DNA from: Alphaproteobacteria bacterium
GTDB taxonomy: Bacteria > Pseudomonadota > Alphaproteobacteria > Rhodobacterales > Rhodobacteraceae
Assembly: GCA_030427145.1 (NCBI GenBank)
Contig: JAUHWT010000009.1
Location: forward strand, 62,001-126,000
DNA length: 64,000 nt
Direction of reading: 5' to 3'
Shown: positions 17,720 to 27,056 of the stretch, one piece after another
How the letters are laid out: every line of letters begins with the position of its first letter
How positions within the stretch are numbered: the first letter of the stretch is position 1
Notes under the pieces: generated by a model
The model's database searches: none
What the model was told of the DNA's origin: nothing
Seen by the model: only the letters and a program-made list of their open reading frames with translations
Made by a program: the position numbers and the translations under genes

Positions 17720-18427
17720 ATGAAACCGCAAGCCCTGATTTTCGACGTTTTCGGAACACTTGTGGACTGGCGCACCTCCGTTGACACCCATGTCACCGCC
17801 GCCTTCGCCAGCCATGGCGAGGACGTGGACGGAGCCGCCTTCGCCGATGCCTGGCGCGCCCGTTACCAGCCCGCGATGGAGGAAATCCGCGCCGGCCGCC
17901 GCGACTATACGGCCCTTGACGACCTGCACCGCGAAAACCTCATCGAGGTCCTGGGCAGTCAGGGCCACCACGGCATTTTCGAGCCTGACGAGATCATCCA
18001 ACTGGCCCGCTGCTGGGAGGAGCTCGACCCCTGGCCCAACACGGTGCGCTGTCTACAGACGCTGAAAATCACCCACATCATCGCGCCCTGCTCAAACGGC
18101 TCCATCGCCCTGATGACCCGCCTTGCGAAATACGGCCGCCTGCCGTGGGATTGCATCCTTGGTGCCGACATCGCCCACAACTACAAACCTGACGCCTCAG
18201 TCTATCACGCCGCCTGCCACGCCCTGCGTCTCGAGCCGGAGGCCGTGATGATGGTCGCCTGCCACAATTCCGACCTTGCCGCCGCCAAGGCAAGCGGCCT
18301 GCAGACCGGATTTTTCCCCCGGCCAACGGAACACGGACCGGACCAGACCAAAGACCTGGTGCCCGAGGGCGACTGGACCCTGTCCGCCAAAAGTCTTGAG
18401 GCCCTGACCGGAATGCTGATGGAATAA
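17720..18427 (+). CDS. Haloacid dehalogenase type II (HAD superfamily)
   Basis: A 235-aa cytoplasmic HAD hydrolase. Motif I is DVFGTLVDW (nucleophile Asp9), motif II 'SNGSIALM' and the Lys of motif III is in 'YKPDASVYHAA'. The 'FDVFGTLVDWR' opening and the overall length are those of L-2-haloacid dehalogenases, which hydrolyse 2-haloalkanoates to 2-hydroxyacids. The usual 'DAVGA/N' late motif appears altered to 'ACHNSDLAAAKASGL', so a different organic substrate is possible. A clear GGAGG precedes the ATG. Confidence 0.8.
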   Translation: MKPQALIFDVFGTLVDWRTSVDTHVTAAFASHGEDVDGAAFADAWRARYQPAMEEIRAGRRDYTALDDLHRENLIEVLGSQGHHGIFEPDEIIQLARCWEELDPWPNTVRCLQTLKITHIIAPCSNGSIALMTRLAKYGRLPWDCILGADIAHNYKPDASVYHAACHALRLEPEAVMMVACHNSDLAAAKASGLQTGFFPRPTEHGPDQTKDLVPEGDWTLSAKSLEALTGMLME

Positions 18428-18439
18428 AACGCCGCCGGT

Positions 18440-19654
18440 TTAACGCACGAACTCCGCCACCATCTCCACGTGACCGGTCCAGATAAACTGGTCCACCGGC
18501 TGCACCCACCTGATCTCAAACCCCGCATCCACCAGGGTTTTCGCATCCCGCGCGAACGACACCGGATCGCAGGAGACCATCGCCACCCGGCCAAGCTTTG
18601 ACGCCGCAATCCGCTCCACCTGAGCCTGCGCCCCCGCACGCGGTGGATCGACCACGGCCACGTCAAGCCCCTCCAGTTCCGCCTCCAGCAGCGGCCTGCG
18701 AAACAGATCCCGCACCTCCGTCGTCACGCGTTTCAGCCCCGTCGCACCGCGCCACCCCGCATCCAGCGCCTGGATGGAAGCCTTCAGCCCCTCAACCGCA
18801 TGCACCTCCGCCCGCGCCGCGAGCGGCAGCGAAAATGTCCCGCAGCCGGAAAACAGATCAACCACCCGCTTCGCATCCCCGGCAATGTCCAGCACCGCCT
18901 CCACGAGCGCCGCCTCACCCTCCGCAGTCGCCTGTAAAAAACCTCCCGGTGGCGGCACGACCCGCGCCGCTCCAAACTCCTGAAACGGTGCCCGCTCCTG
19001 CCAGACCGGCTCGCCATTCCAGACCAGCCGCGCCACCGGCCCCCCGGCAAACGTGCCAAGCCGCGCACGCAGGTCCACATCCAGCTCGCGCGCATCCTCC
19101 ACCGACACATCCAGCCCGGCCGGTGAAAGCAGAACCGACATGCGCACACCGCGCGTCCGCGTCGCCGCCATCCGCGTCAGACCGTCGAGAACCGGCAGAG
19201 CCTCCATGATCTCAGGCCGCAAAACCTGACAGTCCGGCACCGCCACCACCGTATCCGAGCGCCTTTCATGGAACCCGGTCGTCGCCGTCTTGCGGGTCCG
19301 CACGCCGGTAAACACCGCCCGCCGCCGTGACGCGGGCGGCGAGGACAGGGTCGGCCGGATCTCGGTCTCCAGACCATGCGCGCCCAGCGCCCGTCGCACC
19401 ACATCCGCCTTCCACTCCGCCAGAAACCCGTCATCCGCATGTTGCAGCGAACAGCCGCCACAGGAGCCAAAATGACGGCAGCGGGCTTTCACACGCACAT
19501 CAGACGGCGTCACCAAAACACCATCCGCAAGCCGCCCGTCCGCATCCGGCTCCCCGGACCAGACCTCGCCGGGCAGGGAAAACGGAATGCGCACCCCGGC
19601 GGCCAAACCGTCGCCTTCGATCCCCAGACGCTCCACGCGATGCTCAGTCATCAA
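18440..19654 (-). CDS. Class I SAM-dependent RNA m5U methyltransferase (TrmA/RlmD family)
   Basis: A 404-aa enzyme methylating uridine C5 in rRNA or tRNA. The iron-sulfur cysteines appear in 'CRHFGSCGGCSLQH', the SAM pocket in 'VVDLFSGCGTFSLPLA' and the C-terminal catalytic part in 'VDPPRAGA' and 'VSCDPVSFARD' (nucleophilic Cys). The N-terminal TRAM-like region is short (RVERLGIEGDG). Which uridine it modifies cannot be told from sequence. It converges on the dehalogenase gene with 12 bp between stops. Confidence 0.9.
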   Translation of the reverse strand: MMTEHRVERLGIEGDGLAAGVRIPFSLPGEVWSGEPDADGRLADGVLVTPSDVRVKARCRHFGSCGGCSLQHADDGFLAEWKADVVRRALGAHGLETEIRPTLSSPPASRRRAVFTGVRTRKTATTGFHERRSDTVVAVPDCQVLRPEIMEALPVLDGLTRMAATRTRGVRMSVLLSPAGLDVSVEDARELDVDLRARLGTFAGGPVARLVWNGEPVWQERAPFQEFGAARVVPPPGGFLQATAEGEAALVEAVLDIAGDAKRVVDLFSGCGTFSLPLAARAEVHAVEGLKASIQALDAGWRGATGLKRVTTEVRDLFRRPLLEAELEGLDVAVVDPPRAGAQAQVERIAASKLGRVAMVSCDPVSFARDAKTLVDAGFEIRWVQPVDQFIWTGHVEMVAEFVR

Positions 19655-19745
19655 CCAGTTCCCTGAAACTCACCGTTTCCAAAAAACGCCTTTTTGCGCA
19701 TTTGATAGGACATTATCCTCTCAATGACAACAAAAGGACATTCCG

Positions 19746-20237
19746 ATGCAAACTCCCGTAACACCCGAAACCCGGGTTGGCCACGTCCACCTGAAGGTCT
19801 CGGACCTTGAACGCGCCATTGCCTTCTATTCCGGTGTCCTCGGGTTTGAGGTCCAGGCCCGGTACGGCAATGAGGCCGCCTTCCTCGGTGCCGGTGGCTA
19901 TCACCACCATATCGGCCTCAACACCTGGGAAAGCCTTGGAGCGACCCCGCCGCCCGCCGGGCATACCGGCCTCTTCCATACGGCATTTCTCTACCCCACC
20001 CGCGCCGATCTGGCCGACGCCCTGCGGCGGGTCAATGCCGCAGGCCACCGCCTCACCGGAGCCTCGGACCACGGCGTATCCCAGGCCCTCTATCTGGACG
20101 ACCCCGACCAAAACGGCGTCGAGCTTTACTGGGACCGCCCCGAGGCCGAATGGCCGCGCAACCCTGACGGCAGCCTCGTCATGTACACAAAACGGCTCGA
20201 CCTGAACGACCTGCTGAAAGAGCCCAAAACCGCGTGA
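19746..20237 (+). CDS. VOC family protein (glyoxalase / extradiol dioxygenase-like)
   Basis: A 163-aa vicinal-oxygen-chelate protein. It contains one metal-binding VOC module with His18 (VGHVHLKVSDLE), the 'YHHHIGLNTW' segment and Glu in 'NGVELYWDRP', a His/His/Glu triad typical of glyoxalase-like and catechol 2,3-dioxygenase-like proteins. A ribosome-binding site (AAAGGAC) precedes the ATG. The short intergenic region with the divergent RNA methyltransferase gene is AT-rich. Its substrate is unknown. Confidence 0.82.
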   Translation: MQTPVTPETRVGHVHLKVSDLERAIAFYSGVLGFEVQARYGNEAAFLGAGGYHHHIGLNTWESLGATPPPAGHTGLFHTAFLYPTRADLADALRRVNAAGHRLTGASDHGVSQALYLDDPDQNGVELYWDRPEAEWPRNPDGSLVMYTKRLDLNDLLKEPKTA

Positions 20238-20252
20238 CCAGGGCCGCCCGAC

Positions 20253-20285
20253 CACCCCGCCGCAAAAATAGCCACAGGCGGGGTG
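20253..20285. terminator. Hairpin after the VOC gene
   Basis: CACCCCGCC pairs perfectly with GGCGGGGTG over a 15-nt loop, 16 bp beyond the VOC stop. A long U-run does not follow, so it is a possible but not classical intrinsic terminator. Confidence 0.4.
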
Positions 20286-20443
20286 ACAGAACGCGGTTTT
20301 AAACGTATAAGGTGCGCGAACCTTACGGGAGAACGGGATGATGCGACTCCGGATTTTTCACAAAGCCTGAAACGGCCCCGGACCGGGGCTGAGTGGCCCC
20401 CGCATTTTATTTCCTCCCGTCTGCGTTTGAGAAAGCATCCCAC

Positions 20444-22285
20444 ATGTTTCGTTTCTTTGAGTCGCTCATTGACCCCTATGAGCCCTATTCCGCGACCGAC
20501 ACACCCCCCAACCGCCTCTGGCCATTCCTGAAGGCATTCCTCTGGCCCGCCCGCAAGGTCGCGGCCTGGACCTTCCTCTCCATTCTGGTGGTGGGTGTCG
20601 TCGAGATCATGCTGATCTGGTACGCGGGACAGCTCGTGGACATGCTGACCGAAGCCGACGCCACCAATGTGTGGGCCGCACATGGCGTCGAACTGGTGTT
20701 CGTGGCCCTGTTCATCCTGTTCCTGCGCCCCGGCCTCGAGGTGCTGAGCGCGCTCCTGCTCAACCAGTCGCTGATGCCGAATGTGGGAACAATCGTGCGC
20801 TGGCGAAGCCACCGGCACGTGCTGCGCCAATCGGTGACGTGGTTCCAGAACGATTTCGCCGGACGCATCGCCAACCGGATGATGCAGACCGCCCCCGCTG
20901 TCGGCGAGGCGGTGTTCCAGACATTTGACGCGCTGGTCTACTCGCTGATCTACCTCACCGGAGCCCTGTGGCTGCTGGCCGGAACGGATGCCCGGCTCGG
21001 GATACCGCTGCTGTTCTGGTTTGGGCTCTATGTCGCGCTGATGTTCTGGGCAATTCCCCGCGTGGGCGAGGCCTCCCGGAACTTTGCCGATGCCCGCTCG
21101 GTCATCACCGGCCGCATCGTCGACAGCTACAGCAACATCCAGTCCGTCAAACTCTTCGCCCATACCCGCACCGAAGAGGAATACGCGGGCGAGGCCATCG
21201 AGGACGCCCGCATCAAATTCGCCCGGCAAATGCGGGTGATCACCATCATGGATTTCGGCCTCGGCGTGATCAACGGCATCCTGATCGTCGCGGTCGTGGG
21301 TCTCGCGATCCACCTCTGGCAGTCGGGCAGCACCACGGTCGGCACGGTCGCGGCGGCAACGGCGCTCACCCTTCGGCTCAACGCCATGACCGGCTGGATC
21401 ATGTGGGCCATGTCGTCGCTCTTTCAGAACATCGGCATCGTGCGCGAGGGCATGGAAACCATCGCCCAGCCCATTGCCCTGCCCGACGCACCGGACGCTA
21501 AACCACTGCAGGTGGAAAAGGGCGGCATCACCCTCGAAAACGTCGCACACCAGTATGGCCGCGACAGCGGCGGGCTGAAGGACGTCTCCCTGACCATCGC
21601 CCCAGGCGAAAAGGTGGGCCTCGTCGGCCGCTCAGGCGCGGGCAAGTCCACCCTTGTCAACCTGCTGCTGCGCTTCTTCGACCCCGAAACCGGACGGATC
21701 CTGATCGACGGCCAGGACGTGCGCTCCGTAACCCAGGACAGCCTGCGCCAGCATATCGGCATGGTTACCCAGGACCCCTCGCTTCTCCACCGCTCGGTGC
21801 GCGAAAACATCCTCTACGGCCGCCCCGACGCCAGCGAGGCCGACATGATCGAGGCCGCAAAACGCGCCGAGGCCGACGACTTCATCCGCGACCTCGCCGA
21901 CATGAACGGGAACCTCGGCTACGACGCCCAGGTGGGCGAGCGCGGCGTGAAACTGTCCGGCGGACAGCGCCAGAGGATTGCACTCGCCCGTGTTATCCTC
22001 AAAGATGCCCCCATACTGGTGCTGGATGAGGCCACAAGCGCGCTGGACAGCGAGGTTGAAGCCGCAATCCTCGACACCATGTATGGAGTGATGGAAGGCA
22101 AAACCGTGATTGCCATCGCGCACCGTCTGTCGACGATTGCGCATATGGACCGCATTATCGTCCTGGATGACGGCAGTGTCGCGGAAGAAGGTACCCACCA
22201 GGAACTTCTTGAAATGGATGGGCATTACGCCCGTTTCTGGAACCGTCAGTCCGGCGGCTTCATAAATCTGGAGGCCGCGGAGTGA
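20444..22285 (+). CDS. ABC exporter half-transporter 1 (TMD-NBD)
   Basis: A 613-aa type IV ABC half-transporter: about six membrane helices (residues ~30-320), then a nucleotide-binding domain with Walker A GRSGAGKST, Q-loop 'GMVTQDPSLLHRS', signature LSGGQRQRIALARV, Walker B ILVLDEATSALD and H-loop IAHRLST. All catalytic residues are intact. The start MFRFFESLIDPYEPY at 20444 is conserved in pattern with half-transporter 3 (VDPFAPHAEG). It is the first of three consecutive paralogues. The export substrate is not evident; lipids, peptides or drugs are all handled by this family. Confidence 0.88.
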   Translation: MFRFFESLIDPYEPYSATDTPPNRLWPFLKAFLWPARKVAAWTFLSILVVGVVEIMLIWYAGQLVDMLTEADATNVWAAHGVELVFVALFILFLRPGLEVLSALLLNQSLMPNVGTIVRWRSHRHVLRQSVTWFQNDFAGRIANRMMQTAPAVGEAVFQTFDALVYSLIYLTGALWLLAGTDARLGIPLLFWFGLYVALMFWAIPRVGEASRNFADARSVITGRIVDSYSNIQSVKLFAHTRTEEEYAGEAIEDARIKFARQMRVITIMDFGLGVINGILIVAVVGLAIHLWQSGSTTVGTVAAATALTLRLNAMTGWIMWAMSSLFQNIGIVREGMETIAQPIALPDAPDAKPLQVEKGGITLENVAHQYGRDSGGLKDVSLTIAPGEKVGLVGRSGAGKSTLVNLLLRFFDPETGRILIDGQDVRSVTQDSLRQHIGMVTQDPSLLHRSVRENILYGRPDASEADMIEAAKRAEADDFIRDLADMNGNLGYDAQVGERGVKLSGGQRQRIALARVILKDAPILVLDEATSALDSEVEAAILDTMYGVMEGKTVIAIAHRLSTIAHMDRIIVLDDGSVAEEGTHQELLEMDGHYARFWNRQSGGFINLEAAE

Positions 22286-22351
22286 ACAGCGCAGGAACAA
22301 TTCGACACACGGGTCAGTTGTTCCTCGTTGACGCAAAGCCGGCTCACCTCA

Positions 22352-22437
22352 CCCCCCCCGCCCGGCGGCAACGGCGGGCAGCCCCGCCCGCCCCCATGGG
22401 CGGCGCTTCGCTACCGCCCGAGGTCACCGCTGCCCTC
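22352..22437 (+). repeat. Copy A of a ~85-bp dispersed intergenic repeat
   Basis: Lies between ABC exporter genes 1 and 2. It shares a core pattern with two copies at 49811-49892 and 49953-50037: CCCGCCCGGCGGC, then an inverted match GGCGGGCAG, CCCCCATGGGCGGCGCT and CCCGAGGTC...TGCCCTC. The internal palindromes can fold into hairpins. It is absent from the equally short junction between exporter genes 2 and 3. Confidence 0.65.
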
Positions 22438-22484
22438 GGGGATGGGGCGGAAGCATTTGTTCAAGGCATTCAGGAGTACGTTTG

Positions 22485-24323
22485 GTGAAACTGTTTTCCA
22501 ACCTGTTCGACTCGTTCGCACCGGCTGACGGCTCCCCTCCCAAAACCCTCTACGCCTTCATGCGCTGGGCCCTTAAGGGTGCCCTGCCCTTTATCCTGCT
22601 GATGTTCTTCGTCGGCGCCGCCGTCGGCGGAACCGAGGTCCTGGCCGCCTATCTGGTCGGCTGGCTGATCGACACGGCCACGGCCCGGGGACCGGAGGAT
22701 CTGTTCCCCACCTTCTGGCTAACGCTCGCCGGGGTAGCGGTGTTCTTCCTCATCTTCCGCCCCCTGATGATGGGTCTCGGCGCGGCCCTGACATCCATAA
22801 CCATGCAGCCGAACCTCTTCCCGCTTGTGATGCAGAGGCTCAACCGGCATGTCCTCGGCCAGTCCCTGAGCTATTTCGACGACGATTTCGCCGGTCGCAT
22901 CGCGCAGAAAGCACAGCAGACCTCCCGCGCCGTCTCCGAGGTCATGGTCGAGAGCGCCAACACCTTCGGCCTTGCCCTCGCCTCCATCATCGGCGCGGCT
23001 TTCCTGATGGCGGCGGTCGATGTCTGGCTGGCGGTAATCGTCCTGGTCTGGCTGATCGCCTATTTCTTCCTGATCCGGTTCTTCATGCCGCGCATCCGGG
23101 CACGGTCCAAGGCGCGCGCGGCCGCACGTGCGGTCGTAACGGGCCAGGTTGTGGACACCGTCTCCAACATCGCCACCGTAAAGCTGTTCGCCCACGGTGA
23201 TTTCGAGGACCGGGCCACGCTCGACGCCCTCGCGGGCTTCCGGGAATGCGGCATCCGCTTCGGCCGCGTCTCCGCCAGTTTCCGGCTGATCCTGATGGCC
23301 TTCGCCGGCATCCTCCCCGTCACGCTGATCGGCGGCTCAATCTTCCTCTGGTCGCGCGGCATCGCCACCCCAGGCGACATCGCCGCCGCCGGTCTGGTCT
23401 CCACCCGGCTGGCACAGATGTCGGGCTGGGTCAGCATGACCGCCATGGGCATCTTCGCCAATGTGGGCGAGATCGAGGACGGTATCCGCACCCTGTCACC
23501 CTCCCACTCGGTCGTTGACCGGGAGGGTGCGGTCGAACCGCGCCGGAACGATGGCGGCGGAGAGGTCGTGTTCGACAACGTGGTGTTTGGCTACGGGCGG
23601 CCGTCGGCCGCGCTCGACGGGCTGAACCTGCGAATAGCACCGGGGGAAAAGGTCGCCCTCGTAGGCCGCTCCGGCGCGGGCAAAACCACCGCCGTTTCCC
23701 TGCTTCTCCGCCTCTACGACGTGGAGGGCGGGCGCGTCATGCTCGACGGCGTCGACATCCGCGACCTGACCCAGGACGGTCTGCGCTCCAAAATCGGCAT
23801 GGTCCGGCAGGAAACAGCCATGTTCAACCGCCCCGCGATTGAAAACATCCGCTACGGCAACCCGGACGCAACCGATGAACAGGTCATCCAGGCCGCAAAA
23901 CGCGCCCATGCCCATGATTTCATCCAGGACCTCAGCGACTTCCGCGGCCGAAAGGGCTACGCCGCGCACCTGGGCGAAAGGGGCGTAAAACTCTCCGGCG
24001 GCCAGAGACAGCGCATCGCACTGGCCCGCGTCATCCTCAAGGACGCGCCCGTCCTCGTGCTCGACGAGGCCACCAGTGCGCTCGACAGCGAGGTCGAGGC
24101 CGCCATCCAGGACACGCTGGAAACCGTGATGGAGGGCAAAACCGTGATCGCCATCGCGCACCGTCTCTCCACCATCGCCCGCATGGACCGTATCGTGGTG
24201 CTCGATCAGGGCCGGATCGTGGAGGAAGGCTCCCATAACGACCTGCTGAACTCCGGCGGGCTCTATGCCGGTCTCTGGGACCACCAGTCGGGCGGCTTCC
24301 TCGGGCTGGAGGCTGCGGAGTAG
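22485..24323 (+). CDS. ABC exporter half-transporter 2 (TMD-NBD)
   Basis: A 612-aa half-transporter with the same layout as its neighbours: six membrane helices, then Walker A GRSGAGKTT, signature LSGGQRQRIALARV and Walker B VLVLDEATSALD. It differs most from the other two in the coupling region (DDDFAGRIAQKAQQ) and Q-loop (GMVRQETAMFNRP), so it could be the common partner of a heterodimer with 1 or 3 (inference). The GTG at 22485 has an AGGAG 8 nt upstream, preferred to the TTG immediately before it. The next gene starts 4 bp after its stop. Confidence 0.88.
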   Translation: MKLFSNLFDSFAPADGSPPKTLYAFMRWALKGALPFILLMFFVGAAVGGTEVLAAYLVGWLIDTATARGPEDLFPTFWLTLAGVAVFFLIFRPLMMGLGAALTSITMQPNLFPLVMQRLNRHVLGQSLSYFDDDFAGRIAQKAQQTSRAVSEVMVESANTFGLALASIIGAAFLMAAVDVWLAVIVLVWLIAYFFLIRFFMPRIRARSKARAAARAVVTGQVVDTVSNIATVKLFAHGDFEDRATLDALAGFRECGIRFGRVSASFRLILMAFAGILPVTLIGGSIFLWSRGIATPGDIAAAGLVSTRLAQMSGWVSMTAMGIFANVGEIEDGIRTLSPSHSVVDREGAVEPRRNDGGGEVVFDNVVFGYGRPSAALDGLNLRIAPGEKVALVGRSGAGKTTAVSLLLRLYDVEGGRVMLDGVDIRDLTQDGLRSKIGMVRQETAMFNRPAIENIRYGNPDATDEQVIQAAKRAHAHDFIQDLSDFRGRKGYAAHLGERGVKLSGGQRQRIALARVILKDAPVLVLDEATSALDSEVEAAIQDTLETVMEGKTVIAIAHRLSTIARMDRIVVLDQGRIVEEGSHNDLLNSGGLYAGLWDHQSGGFLGLEAAE

Positions 24324-24327
24324 GACG

Positions 24328-26196
24328 ATGGCACGGGCGCGACGCGATCACCGGCTCCCCCTGTTTCGGCAGGTGGAGGACATGGTCGACCCCTTCGCGC
24401 CCCATGCGGAGGGTACGCCGCCCGACCGCGTCTGGCCTTTCGTCTTCGAACAGCTCCGCCCCTTCCGCCGCGTTCTGATCCTCGCCGCGGTTATCGGCGT
24501 GCTGGTCGCCCTGCTGGAACTCGGACTTGTCTACTACGCCGGGCGGCTTGTGGACCTGATGGACGCCACCGGCCCCGACGGCTTCTGGACAGCCCATGGC
24601 ACCGAGGTCATCATGGCCGCGGTTCTGCTCCTGCTGCTCCGGCCCATTGTGCTGGGCGTGAACGCCGTCCTGCTGTTTTCCGGCATTTCAACCAACATGT
24701 TCACCCAGGCCCGCTGGCGGGCGCACAAACACATGCTGGGCCAGCCGGTCGGCTTCTTCCAGAACGATTTCGCCGGACGCCTCGCCAACCGCGTCATGAA
24801 TATCGGCCCGGCAGTTGAGGACAGTTCGTTCCTCTTCTTCGAGGCCTTCTGGCAGGCCGCGGCCTTCGCCGTCGTCACGGTCCTGCTGCTCCTGGGCATG
24901 GACTGGCGGCTCGCCCTGCCGCTGGCGCTCTGGATGGCGGGATATGTCGCCTTTCTGGCCTGGTACGCCCCCCAGGCCGGTCGCGCCGCCGAGAAAAACA
25001 GCCACGCCAATTCCCGCGTCACCGCCCGTGTGGTTGACGCATACACCAACATGGAAAGCGTCAAACTCTTCGCCCATGCGGCGCGCGAGGAGGAATTCGC
25101 CAAATCCGCCATGGCCCGCCAGAGGGTCCGCTTCGGGCGCCTGATGCGCATGTTCGCCGCCAGCCACGCCGCCATGGCCGCATTCAACTCCGCCGCCATC
25201 CTCATGGTGATCGGACCGGCCCTGTGGCTCTGGACGGAAAACCGCATCAGCATGGGCGAGGTTGCCGCGGCCTCCGCCATGGCCCTGCGCTTTAACACCA
25301 TGACGATCTGGATCATGTGGATGACCGTGCGCCTTTTTGAGCATTTCGGCGTCATCCGCGAAGGCCTGGAGAGCATCGCCGTCCCGCAAACAGTCACCGA
25401 CGCGCCCGGCGCCCCCGCCCTGCATGTCACCGACGCCGCCATCCGTTTCGAGAACCTCACGCACCACTACGGCCGGGGTCGGGGCGGTCTCGACGGCATC
25501 ACGCTCGAAATCCCCGCAAACCGGAAAATCGGCGTCGTCGGCCGCTCCGGCGCGGGAAAATCCAGCCTCGTCAACCTGCTCCTGCGCTTCCGCGACCCCG
25601 AAGGCGGCCGCGTCCTGATCGACGGCCAGGACGTGCGCGCCGTGACGCAGTCCAGCCTGCGCGAACGCATCGGCATGGTGACCCAGGATTCCAGCCTGAT
25701 GCACCGCTCCGTGCGCGACAACATCCTCTACGGACGCCCCGACGCGGGGGAGGCCGCCATGATCGAAGCCGCCAGACGCGCCGCCGCTGACGGTTTCATC
25801 CACGACCTCCAGGACCCCCAGGGACGGCGCGGCTATGACGCCCAGGTTGGCGAACGCGGCGTGAAACTTTCCGGCGGCCAGCGCCAGCGCATCGCCCTGG
25901 CCCGGGTCATCCTCAAGGACGCGCCCATTCTCGTTCTGGATGAGGCCACCTCCGCCCTCGACAGCGAGGTCGAGGCGGTCATCCAGGACACGCTTTACGG
26001 CGTGATGGAGGGCAAAACCGTCATCGCCATCGCACACCGCCTCTCCACCATCGCCCGCATGGACCGCATCATTGTGCTCGACCAGGGTCGGATCGTCGAG
26101 GAAGGCACCCACCAAAACCTGCTCGCCCGCGACGGCCTCTATGCGGGCTTCTGGAACCGCCAGTCCGGCGGCTTCCTCAACCTGGCGGCGGAATGA
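24328..26196 (+). CDS. ABC exporter half-transporter 3 (TMD-NBD)
   Basis: A 622-aa half-transporter, closest to number 1: QNDFAGRLANRVM and 'GMVTQDSSLMHRSVRDNIL' (19 aa) correspond almost residue for residue. Walker A GRSGAGKSS, signature LSGGQRQRIALARV, Walker B ILVLDEATSALD and H-loop IAHRLST are intact. The start ATG is 4 bp after the previous stop, and its own stop overlaps the tlyA start (ATGA), so genes 2, 3 and tlyA should be translated from one mRNA. Tandem duplication of gene 1 is the likely origin. Confidence 0.88.
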   Translation: MARARRDHRLPLFRQVEDMVDPFAPHAEGTPPDRVWPFVFEQLRPFRRVLILAAVIGVLVALLELGLVYYAGRLVDLMDATGPDGFWTAHGTEVIMAAVLLLLLRPIVLGVNAVLLFSGISTNMFTQARWRAHKHMLGQPVGFFQNDFAGRLANRVMNIGPAVEDSSFLFFEAFWQAAAFAVVTVLLLLGMDWRLALPLALWMAGYVAFLAWYAPQAGRAAEKNSHANSRVTARVVDAYTNMESVKLFAHAAREEEFAKSAMARQRVRFGRLMRMFAASHAAMAAFNSAAILMVIGPALWLWTENRISMGEVAAASAMALRFNTMTIWIMWMTVRLFEHFGVIREGLESIAVPQTVTDAPGAPALHVTDAAIRFENLTHHYGRGRGGLDGITLEIPANRKIGVVGRSGAGKSSLVNLLLRFRDPEGGRVLIDGQDVRAVTQSSLRERIGMVTQDSSLMHRSVRDNILYGRPDAGEAAMIEAARRAAADGFIHDLQDPQGRRGYDAQVGERGVKLSGGQRQRIALARVILKDAPILVLDEATSALDSEVEAVIQDTLYGVMEGKTVIAIAHRLSTIARMDRIIVLDQGRIVEEGTHQNLLARDGLYAGFWNRQSGGFLNLAAE

Positions 26197-26933
26197 CCAT
26201 GCGGCTCGACCAGGCCCTCGTGGCGCGCGGCCTGACCGACAGCCGCGCACGGGCTCAGGCCCTGATCTCCGCAGGGGCGGTAGCCATCAACGGCACCGAA
26301 GCCACCAAAGCCTCACAAAAAGTCACCGACGACACCGACATCACCCTCACCGCTGACCCCCTGCCCTACGTGTCCCGCGCCGCGCTGAAACTGAAACACG
26401 GCATCGAAGTGTTCGGCCTCGACCCCACGGGCAAAACCGCCCTCGACCTCGGCGCCTCCACCGGCGGCTTCACCGAGATCCTGCTCAAGTCCGGCGCTCA
26501 GGCCGTCTGGGCCGTCGATGTCGGCCACGGACAGATCCATGACAGCCTGCGCCACGACCCCCGCGTCAACGTGATCGAGGGCCAAAACGTCCGCGACCTC
26601 CAACCCGGCATGGTCCCCACACCCGACTGGATCGTCTCCGACCTCTCCTTTATCTCGCTGGAAAAAGCCCTGCCCGCCCCGCTCGCCCTCGCCGCCCCCG
26701 GCTGCATCCTCGTGGCCCTGATAAAACCCCAGTTCGAGGTCGGCCGCGCCGCCATCGGCAAAGGCGGCATCGTCCGCGACGGGGACGCGGTCAAAACCGT
26801 CCGCACCCGCATCGCCACCTTCCTCGAAACCCTCGACTGGCAAATCCTCGGCCAGACCACCAGCCCCATCCCCGGCGGCGACGGCAACACCGAATACCTC
26901 ATCGCCGCCCGGAAACGGGACCAAGGCGGATAA
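26193..26933 (+). CDS. tlyA: TlyA family rRNA methyltransferase
   Basis: A 245-aa protein with an N-terminal S4 RNA-binding domain ('RLDQALVARGLTDSRARAQA', residues 3-22) and a C-terminal FtsJ-type Rossmann domain (SAM loop ALDLGASTGGFTEILL at about 83-98, 'VSDLSFISLEKALP', 'LIKPQFEVGR'). TlyA proteins 2'-O-methylate cytidines of 16S and/or 23S rRNA; older databases call them hemolysin A. The start overlaps the preceding ABC gene stop (ATGA). The alternative ATG at 26199 gives MRLDQALV. Confidence 0.9.
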   Translation: MTMRLDQALVARGLTDSRARAQALISAGAVAINGTEATKASQKVTDDTDITLTADPLPYVSRAALKLKHGIEVFGLDPTGKTALDLGASTGGFTEILLKSGAQAVWAVDVGHGQIHDSLRHDPRVNVIEGQNVRDLQPGMVPTPDWIVSDLSFISLEKALPAPLALAAPGCILVALIKPQFEVGRAAIGKGGIVRDGDAVKTVRTRIATFLETLDWQILGQTTSPIPGGDGNTEYLIAARKRDQGG

Positions 26934-27056
26934 AAGCACCGCAGAAGACCGACAAAAGGACGCCGCCTTCTCCCCCATTCGAGCCTCCCAACAGCCAACG
27001 GTTTCGAAAAAGGCCTGCATGTGGTATCGTCTGACGATTAGATCGAAAGCATTACC

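Noticed and set aside
22282-22488. A 68-codon open frame between ABC exporter genes 1 and 2
   Set aside because: It is explained by the ~85-bp repeat copy; a similar PMGGA/PPEV peptide string occurs in the copy at 49953-50037 only because the DNA is the same.
26193-26933. Hemolysin A
   Set aside because: An old database name for TlyA; the S4 plus FtsJ architecture is that of an rRNA 2'-O-methyltransferase.
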